Below, one piece after another: positions 14,005 to 19,579 of a stretch of 19,579 nucleotides of DNA. Within the stretch, counting starts at the first letter, position 1; each line of letters opens with the position of its first letter. The notes under the pieces were generated by a model. The model saw nothing but the letters and a program-made list of their open reading frames with translations, did not search any database and had not been told where the DNA came from. This stretch comes from Chthoniobacterales bacterium (GTDB lineage Bacteria; Verrucomicrobiota; Verrucomicrobiia; Chthoniobacterales; UBA10450), in NCBI GenBank assembly GCA_025980625.1, contig JAICXG010000021.1, positions 1-19,579 on the forward strand, read 5' to 3'. The position numbers and the translations under genes are program-made.

Positions 14005-17000
14005 TTAACTCCTTCGCACGTCCAACTGCCGGTGCAAGATCCAGTGCAGCAGCCCGAGCAAAGCCAGGCTGGAGCCGATCAGGACGACGGTATTGAACGT
14101 GAAAACGCTCACCTTCTGGCCGAAGTAACGCTTCTGCGCGCCGAAGAAGACGTTTGGTTTTCCGCCGCGGCGATAGTCGTTTTGTTCCATCTCCGCGTTC
14201 GCGATCAGGTCGGAGATTTTCTGGTTCACGTAAAGCTGCTCAGCGGTGACCGGGCCGTTCGCGTTTTGAAAGGCCGGCCGGTGGAATCGCATCTTGCCCG
14301 CGAGGATTCGATCGATCATCGCGAAATATTGTTTCATCTCGGCCGTGCTGTGCGCCTCGAGCCCGGACAGAACGGCGAGCGTTTCCTTGAGATCGCCGAG
14401 CCGCTGCTCGTCATCCGGCTGCGACTCGTGCCGGGCCACGATCGCGTCGATCTGCCGCTGCGCTTCATCCTGCCGTCTCGTTAGGGGATTCAACTTCGCC
14501 TGTGCCACGACCATCTCTTCGTAGGACCAGCGCATCGCGACGAACTGACAGACAAACGGCACCTCAAGTCGGCTGCTCATTTTTTTCGATTCGTCGGTCG
14601 TCGGGTGTTCCTTGAACCAGCGGGTGAAGGTGTAAACCAGCCCGAGATTGCGGTTCATGTCTTCGTATTTAATGAGCGCGCCGCCCATGATGATCTGCGG
14701 AATCAGGACGAGCGGAACGATATTGGCGGCGGTCTTTGGATCACTCACGAGGCAGGAGACGACCAGGCCTAACGACACCCCGCTCATCGCGGTTATGAAG
14801 ACGATCGCGAGATCAGGCCAGAACATGCCGCGGATCTCGAGAATGTAGTTGCCGATCAGAATGAAGAGAACGCTTTGGATGAGGGCGAAGAAGCCTAACG
14901 ACACCGTTTTCGCGCACACGTAATAGCTGAGCCGGACGTCGAGGTTGCGCTCGCGTTGCAGGACGGCGCGATCCCGAATGATGTCATCCGCGCTGTTCGT
15001 TAGGCCGAGGAACATCGCGACAATAAGGGTAAGGAAAAGAAATGTCGGGATGTGATAGGCGGAAGCGAAGTCATACTTCCCGCTATCGGAATAGCGCAGG
15101 ATGGTCGCGATGATCAGGGCGAGGACCGGCGCCACCCCGATGGTGATGAGAAGGTTGCCGCGATTGCGCAACTTGCTGACAAAGGCGCGCCGGAACAGCG
15201 TCCGCAACTGCGTCCATTCATCGCGCCCGCGAAAGCGCCTTCGTGTTTCCTGCGGGATAGGCGGCAAGGGCAGCGTCGGGTCGCGCCGCAAGGAGACCTG
15301 CTTCACGTCCTGGATGAGACGGAACGCTTCGTATTTGTCGCGCCAGAATTCCGGCGAATAACGACGCGCCGGGACCAGTTGGCCGCGCTGATTTTCCTCG
15401 TAAATGATGTCGCCGCTCAAGTCGCGGAGCGGCGTCTCGAGGACGTCGAAGATGAACTCCGGGCGGGTCGTGCCGCACGATGGGCAGGCGCCCAGATCGG
15501 CCCCGAACTGATGCTGGTGTTCCGCTTCCGCGAAATAACGCAGCATGTCGTTAGGCGTACCGAAGAAGACGAGCCGCCCGCCCTTGTCGAGCAGGATCGC
15601 CTTCTGAAACATCTGGAAAATTTTCGAGCTCGGCTGGTGGATGGTCACGATCACGATCTTGTTGTGCGACATGCCACGGATGATCTCGATGACGTGCTCG
15701 GAATCCTTCGAGGAAAGTCCCGAGGTCGGCTCGTCAAAGAGGTAAACGTCGGCCGAGCCGATCATGTCGAGGCCAATGTTGAGCCGTTTGCGCTCGCCGC
15801 CGCTGAGGGTTTTTTTCACCGCGCTGCCGACGATGCTGTCGCGCCGTTCGCTTAGCCCAAGCTCGATCAACTTGCCTTCGAGCCGCCGCGTCCGATCGCG
15901 CCGCGAAAGATGCGGCGAACGAATCGCCGCCGCGAATTGCAGGTTCTCGCCGATCGTCAGGTGTTCATCGAAAGCGTCATCCTGCGGGACGTAACTGAGG
16001 TAGCGCTTGAGCGTGTCGAGGTTCTCGTAAAGCGGTTGACCATTGAGCAGAATCTGGCCGTGCGACGGTTGCAGTTGCCCGCCCAGGACCTTGAGCAGAG
16101 TGCTTTTGCCCGAGCCGCTCGCGCCCATCACGCAGACCATTTCACCGCGGGTGAGAGCGAAGCTGATTCCTTCGAGCGCGACTTCGCCATTGCCGAAGCG
16201 GTGATTGACGTCGAGCACTTCGAGCGTGCGAATGATGTTGCGCTCTTCCTCGATGATCCGTTCGGAAAAATCGCAGCGCAGGAATTGCCCGGTATCGATT
16301 CGAATCGTGTCGCCATCGGCCAGCGGCGCGGTTGTGCGCACCGCTGTATCTCCGACGAGGATTGCGCGATCGGCTTCCAGCACTTCGAGCACGCCCACGC
16401 GCTTGTCGTAATCGCACGAGATTTTCAGGAGAACGTCGCCGGATGTGCCGGGCGAAAGCAGGATGTCGTCTTCCTCGAGCAGGCTCGGATTATTCGAGAC
16501 GAGGTACTCCGATTTCGACGCCTTGAGTTGGAAGCGCCCGCCTAAGGCCCGCGCCCGGCGCCGCAGATCGGAAAGGTCCAGCTCGGTATCGTTATGGAAA
16601 ATGATCCGGTCGTTGAGCGCGGCTTCGACTTCGCTGTTCGCCTTGAGCTTGACGCTGTTCAAGGTCGCGCGGACATCGCGCAGCGCTTTCACCCGCACCT
16701 TGAGCCCGAAGGTCACTTCCAGTGCACTGTCGCGCGAACGCGAGCGCTCCAGCTCGACTTCGTCGGAGTCTTTGTTCACCCGCACGAAAATCTGCGGGAG
16801 CGAGACGTTCTTCTTCGCGTTGAAATAATTCGCCAGATCCTGGAACGAGAGCACGTCGTCGCCGACAAGAACGCGCTGGCCAGGATAGATCCGGCAAAAA
16901 CCTCCGCGCACCAGCGGGCGCCCGCGGACCGAGACCGGCTGCACGCTGTAGTTCTTGAGCAGGATGAGGTCGTGATAACGAAAGGCGAGGAGCCGATCGT

Positions 17001-17613
17001 GGCTCGCGAGGCTTTTCAGCACCACATCCGAAGCGCCGTTAGGCCCGAACGAGATTGCCTCCAAGGGCGAGGCGCCGCGCTGGTAGACCTGATGATCGGC
17101 GTCCTCGGAAGCATTAAGCTGATACACGATATCGATTGCCTGCGCCGCCATCCCAAGCTGCGACATGAAAGAATAAAAGGCGACGACCTGGTCCTGCTTC
17201 AGCCCGGCCTGCGAGATCAGGTCGTAGAGTTGCACCCCGAGCATGATCTTGCGGTCGATGCTGAGTGATGCAGCCAGCTTCTGCGCCATTGCCGAAAGAT
17301 CCTGCTGTTCGTAGAGGGCCTGGCGGAAAAGCTTGCGTAATTCGGAGTAAACCGCTTCCGGATAATCGTAGCGAAGAAAGCCTAACGACGAGTCGATTTC
17401 TTCCTCGAGCAAAACGCCGTCTGCCTTGGAAAAACTCGCCAGCACCTGGATCAGCACCGGGAGCAGATTTGGGCCTTCCGCCACACTGCGCGGCCGGCGC
17501 AGGGCGCGACGCATCCAAAGGCGACTGCGCCTCCGTAAACGATAGGCGAAAGGGGTGACGCGCTGCACGGCGCGATCGATTTTGTCAGCGAGACTGGAGG
17601 CGGATTCGGGCAT
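14005..17613 (-). CDS. ABCG-type ABC transporter fused to TerB-like and FHA-like domains
   Basis: A 1202-aa single-chain half-transporter. In order: a basic N-terminus; a TerB-like helical domain (about 50-160, with ASFSKADGVLLEEE); FHA-like beta regions (about 195-265 and 405-450, with PVSVRGRPL...GQRVLVGDDVL); and an ATPase with Walker A GASGSGKST (497-505), signature LSGGERKR (603-610), Walker B DVYLFDE (622-628) and H659. A CPSC pair (710-713) follows, then an ABC2-type membrane domain with helices near 820-838, 855-872, 898-922, 933-955 and 962-981, a long extracytoplasmic segment (about 985-1165), and a last helix 1170-1190. Substrate unknown; FHA fusion suggests phospho-peptide control, but the FHA match is weak. 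ATG 17613, divergent from ftsH. Confidence 0.93.
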   Translation of the reverse strand: MPESASSLADKIDRAVQRVTPFAYRLRRRSRLWMRRALRRPRSVAEGPNLLPVLIQVLASFSKADGVLLEEEIDSSLGFLRYDYPEAVYSELRKLFRQALYEQQDLSAMAQKLAASLSIDRKIMLGVQLYDLISQAGLKQDQVVAFYSFMSQLGMAAQAIDIVYQLNASEDADHQVYQRGASPLEAISFGPNGASDVVLKSLASHDRLLAFRYHDLILLKNYSVQPVSVRGRPLVRGGFCRIYPGQRVLVGDDVLSFQDLANYFNAKKNVSLPQIFVRVNKDSDEVELERSRSRDSALEVTFGLKVRVKALRDVRATLNSVKLKANSEVEAALNDRIIFHNDTELDLSDLRRRARALGGRFQLKASKSEYLVSNNPSLLEEDDILLSPGTSGDVLLKISCDYDKRVGVLEVLEADRAILVGDTAVRTTAPLADGDTIRIDTGQFLRCDFSERIIEEERNIIRTLEVLDVNHRFGNGEVALEGISFALTRGEMVCVMGASGSGKSTLLKVLGGQLQPSHGQILLNGQPLYENLDTLKRYLSYVPQDDAFDEHLTIGENLQFAAAIRSPHLSRRDRTRRLEGKLIELGLSERRDSIVGSAVKKTLSGGERKRLNIGLDMIGSADVYLFDEPTSGLSSKDSEHVIEIIRGMSHNKIVIVTIHQPSSKIFQMFQKAILLDKGGRLVFFGTPNDMLRYFAEAEHQHQFGADLGACPSCGTTRPEFIFDVLETPLRDLSGDIIYEENQRGQLVPARRYSPEFWRDKYEAFRLIQDVKQVSLRRDPTLPLPPIPQETRRRFRGRDEWTQLRTLFRRAFVSKLRNRGNLLITIGVAPVLALIIATILRYSDSGKYDFASAYHIPTFLFLTLIVAMFLGLTNSADDIIRDRAVLQRERNLDVRLSYYVCAKTVSLGFFALIQSVLFILIGNYILEIRGMFWPDLAIVFITAMSGVSLGLVVSCLVSDPKTAANIVPLVLIPQIIMGGALIKYEDMNRNLGLVYTFTRWFKEHPTTDESKKMSSRLEVPFVCQFVAMRWSYEEMVVAQAKLNPLTRRQDEAQRQIDAIVARHESQPDDEQRLGDLKETLAVLSGLEAHSTAEMKQYFAMIDRILAGKMRFHRPAFQNANGPVTAEQLYVNQKISDLIANAEMEQNDYRRGGKPNVFFGAQKRYFGQKVSVFTFNTVVLIGSSLALLGLLHWILHRQLDVRRS

Positions 17614-17744
17614 CAGATGGCAGCGGCCAAAATAGTTCCGGGCGCGGCCCGGCGCAATGTAGCGGCCCGGGTCCTGCTCTTTTGCAATGGCCAGGCCTTC
17701 ATTATATTTTTCGCGTTTCTCGTCTTCCTAGCATAGCATTTTCC
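17614..17744. promoter_or_regulatory. Divergent intergenic region between the ABC gene and ftsH
   Basis: This 131-base region must hold promoters for both genes. On the plus strand TTGCAA (17682-17687) and TATATT (17703-17708) are a tentative -35/-10 pair for ftsH, with a short 15-base spacer. No clear Shine-Dalgarno precedes the ftsH ATG, and I found no convincing minus-strand promoter. Confidence 0.35.
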
Positions 17745-19579
17745 ATGGCTCAGCCAGATCGTAATTCCCAGAAAGACAATAAGCGGGGCGGCGACCCAAA
17801 CTTTAACTGGCGCGGCGTCATCCTCTTCGCGATCGCTTTTGCCCTCATCGGACTGGCCGTGCTGTTCCGTGGCGGAGCCGGCTACACGACCGAGGAAGAT
17901 ATTCCTTACAATCGCTTCCTCGATCTCCTCGCGCACAAGCAGATCGTCAACGATCCGAAGTATCCGCTCCGGCTTGTCGTCGAGGAAGGTCGGCCGACCC
18001 AGACGATTCGCGGCGCTTACACCCGTCCCGGCGTCGGCAACGCGCCCGAGCAACAGGTCCCGTTTCACACGACCATTTACCTGAATTTCACCACTGATCT
18101 GCAGGAAAAACTCGAAGCCGCGCACATGCCGATCGCGATTCGGACAGAGTCGAACTTCCTCGCTCAGGCCGTCGTCGGTTTCATCCCGATCGCCATCTTC
18201 CTGCTCATTCTCTATTTTCTTTTCCGGCAACAAATCCGCATGGCCGGCAAAGGCGCGCTCAACTTCGGCAAATCGAAGGCGCGGATGCTCGCTCGCGACA
18301 AAAACAAGATCACCTTTAAGGACGTCGCCGGGGTCGAGGAAGCGAAGGACGAAGTGCAGGAGCTGGTCGAATTCCTGCGTGACCCGAAGAAATTCCAAAA
18401 ACTCGGCGGCCGCATTCCGAAAGGCGTCCTGCTCGTCGGCCCGCCCGGCACCGGCAAAACACTCCTCGCCCGCGCCATCGCCGGCGAGGCCGATGTCCCC
18501 TTCTTCTCCATCAGCGGGTCGGACTTTGTCGAGATGTTCGTCGGCGTCGGCGCGAGCCGGGTTCGCGATATGTTTGAGCAGGGGAAAAAATCGGCGCCCT
18601 GCATCATTTTCATCGATGAGATTGACGCAGTTGGTCGTCATCGCGGTCACGGGGTTGGCGGCGGTCACGATGAGCGCGAGCAGACGCTCAATGCGCTGCT
18701 GGTCGAGATGGATGGCTTCGACACGCAGGAAGGCGTCATCATCATCGCGGCCACCAACCGCCCCGATGTGCTCGATCCGGCGCTGCTCCGGCCGGGCCGG
18801 TTCGATCGCCAGATCACGGTCAACCTTCCCGATGTCAAAGGCCGCGAGGAAATCCTCCGCGTCCATTCCAAGAAAGTGAAACTGGCCGAGGGCGTCGACC
18901 TCGCCGTCGTGGCGCGAGGCACGCCCGGTTATTCCGGAGCCGAACTGGCCAACGTCATCAACGAAGCCGCTCTGCTCGCTGCTCGCCGCGGCTTGAAAGG
19001 CATCACTCTCGCCGAGCTGGAAGAAGCGCGCGACAAAGTCCGCTGGGGCAAGGAACGCCGCAGCCTCGCCTTGAGCGAAAAAGAAAAAACCAACACCGCC
19101 TATCACGAAGCAGGACACGCCCTTTTGCTGGAGCTGCTCGAACACACCGAGCCCTTACACAAAGTCACGATCATTCCCCGCGGTCCCTCGTTAGGCTCGA
19201 CCATGTGGTTGCCGGTGGAGGACAAATATACTCAGCGCCGCAATGAACTCGTTGACAGCCTCGTCGTCAGCATGGGTGGCCGGGTCGCGGAAGAGCTTGT
19301 CTTTGGCGACGTCACCAGCGGCGCCCGCGGCGACATCCAGATGGCCACCCGGCTCGCGCGCAAAATGGTTTGCGAATGGGGCATGAGTGAGCGCATGGGC
19401 ATGGTCGAATACGGCGAGCACGAGGATTACGTCTTCCTCGGCCGCGACATCTCGCGCGCCCGCGATTACAGCGAAGCGACCGCCGAGCAGATCGATCACG
19501 AAGTGCGCAAACTGGTCGATGACGCCTACGTCCGCGCTACCGATATCCTGAGCGCCAATCGCGACAAGCTCGAGGTCAT
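17745..19579 (+). CDS. ftsH: ATP-dependent membrane zinc metalloprotease FtsH (partial, 3' end outside window)
   Basis: FtsH is a hexameric membrane AAA+ protease that extracts and degrades membrane and soluble proteins. The 611 residues visible have a first membrane helix (24-41), an extracytoplasmic domain (about 45-140), a second helix (about 142-161), Walker A GPPGTGKT (232-239), pore loop FVEMFVGVG, Walker B CIIFIDEID with D291 and E292, the second region of homology TNRPDVLDPALLRPGRFDR with R349/R352, and the zinc site HEAGH (H454, E455, H458) with D530 as the probable third ligand. The frame runs off the right edge without a stop; only the C-terminal tail is missing. The start is ATG 17745. 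RHRGHGVGGGHDEREQ resembles verrucomicrobial homologues. Codon use is strongly GC-rich, and one CGTTAGG (19189) encodes Leu-Gly. Confidence 0.98.
   Translation, partial: MAQPDRNSQKDNKRGGDPNFNWRGVILFAIAFALIGLAVLFRGGAGYTTEEDIPYNRFLDLLAHKQIVNDPKYPLRLVVEEGRPTQTIRGAYTRPGVGNAPEQQVPFHTTIYLNFTTDLQEKLEAAHMPIAIRTESNFLAQAVVGFIPIAIFLLILYFLFRQQIRMAGKGALNFGKSKARMLARDKNKITFKDVAGVEEAKDEVQELVEFLRDPKKFQKLGGRIPKGVLLVGPPGTGKTLLARAIAGEADVPFFSISGSDFVEMFVGVGASRVRDMFEQGKKSAPCIIFIDEIDAVGRHRGHGVGGGHDEREQTLNALLVEMDGFDTQEGVIIIAATNRPDVLDPALLRPGRFDRQITVNLPDVKGREEILRVHSKKVKLAEGVDLAVVARGTPGYSGAELANVINEAALLAARRGLKGITLAELEEARDKVRWGKERRSLALSEKEKTNTAYHEAGHALLLELLEHTEPLHKVTIIPRGPSLGSTMWLPVEDKYTQRRNELVDSLVVSMGGRVAEELVFGDVTSGARGDIQMATRLARKMVCEWGMSERMGMVEYGEHEDYVFLGRDISRARDYSEATAEQIDHEVRKLVDDAYVRATDILSANRDKLEV

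Noticed and set aside
17613..19145. Long minus-strand open frame (510 codons)
   Set aside because: It is antisense to ftsH, whose plus-strand translation shows every AAA+ and zinc-protease motif. The minus frame has no recognisable motif and is open only because of GC-rich codon use.

Overview
The window is a chromosomal segment from a GC-rich Gram-negative-type bacterium. The most likely source is an uncultured soil member of the Verrucomicrobiota (Chthoniobacterales-like). This rests on the style of the FtsH, the fused ribBA, an FHA/TerB-containing ABCG-type transporter, lipoprotein and periplasmic signals, and weak Shine-Dalgarno use. It is inferred from protein character, not from a marker gene.

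Layout. (a) 1-265: the possible end of a plus-strand gene, then two short tandem repeats. (b) 266-2958, minus strand: a LuxR/NarL-type regulator with a degenerate receiver, an exported protein with a possible PD-(D/E)XK nuclease fold (4-base stop/start overlap), then ribBA. (c) 3161-7613, plus strand: six closely spaced genes. They encode a class 3 lipase, a lipoprotein, a small Ala-rich protein, a GH75 chitosanase-like enzyme, a secreted protein of unknown fold, and a membrane protein with an internally duplicated two-helix unit. Neither enzyme has a visible signal peptide. Sampled lines look lower in GC than the neighbours, and the block lacks a heptamer that is frequent elsewhere. It is the most accessory-looking part. 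(d) 7670-9670, plus strand: NAD-dependent DNA ligase ligA. (e) 17613 down to 9726, minus strand: the ABC/FHA transporter, an M24 aminopeptidase, a YugP-like membrane zinc peptidase, an ECF sigma factor, a one-pass membrane protein (probable anti-sigma) and an HtrA-like protein whose three catalytic residues are all replaced. (f) 17745 to the right edge, plus strand: ftsH, cut by the window end.

How the genes may work together. The sigma factor, membrane protein and HtrA-like/PDZ protein resemble an RpoE-RseA-DegP envelope-stress module, but here the protease is predicted to be catalytically dead. The YugP-like peptidase and FtsH are membrane proteolysis functions nearby. The 3.1-7.6 kb cluster looks like a coordinated set of hydrolases with envelope partners; its role is unknown.

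The strongest window-wide signal is the heptamer CGTTAGG/CCTAACG. I count 20 copies against about 2.5 expected. They occur on both strands and in several reading frames, and often bring in rare Leu codons TTA or CTA. None lies between 2007 and 7987.
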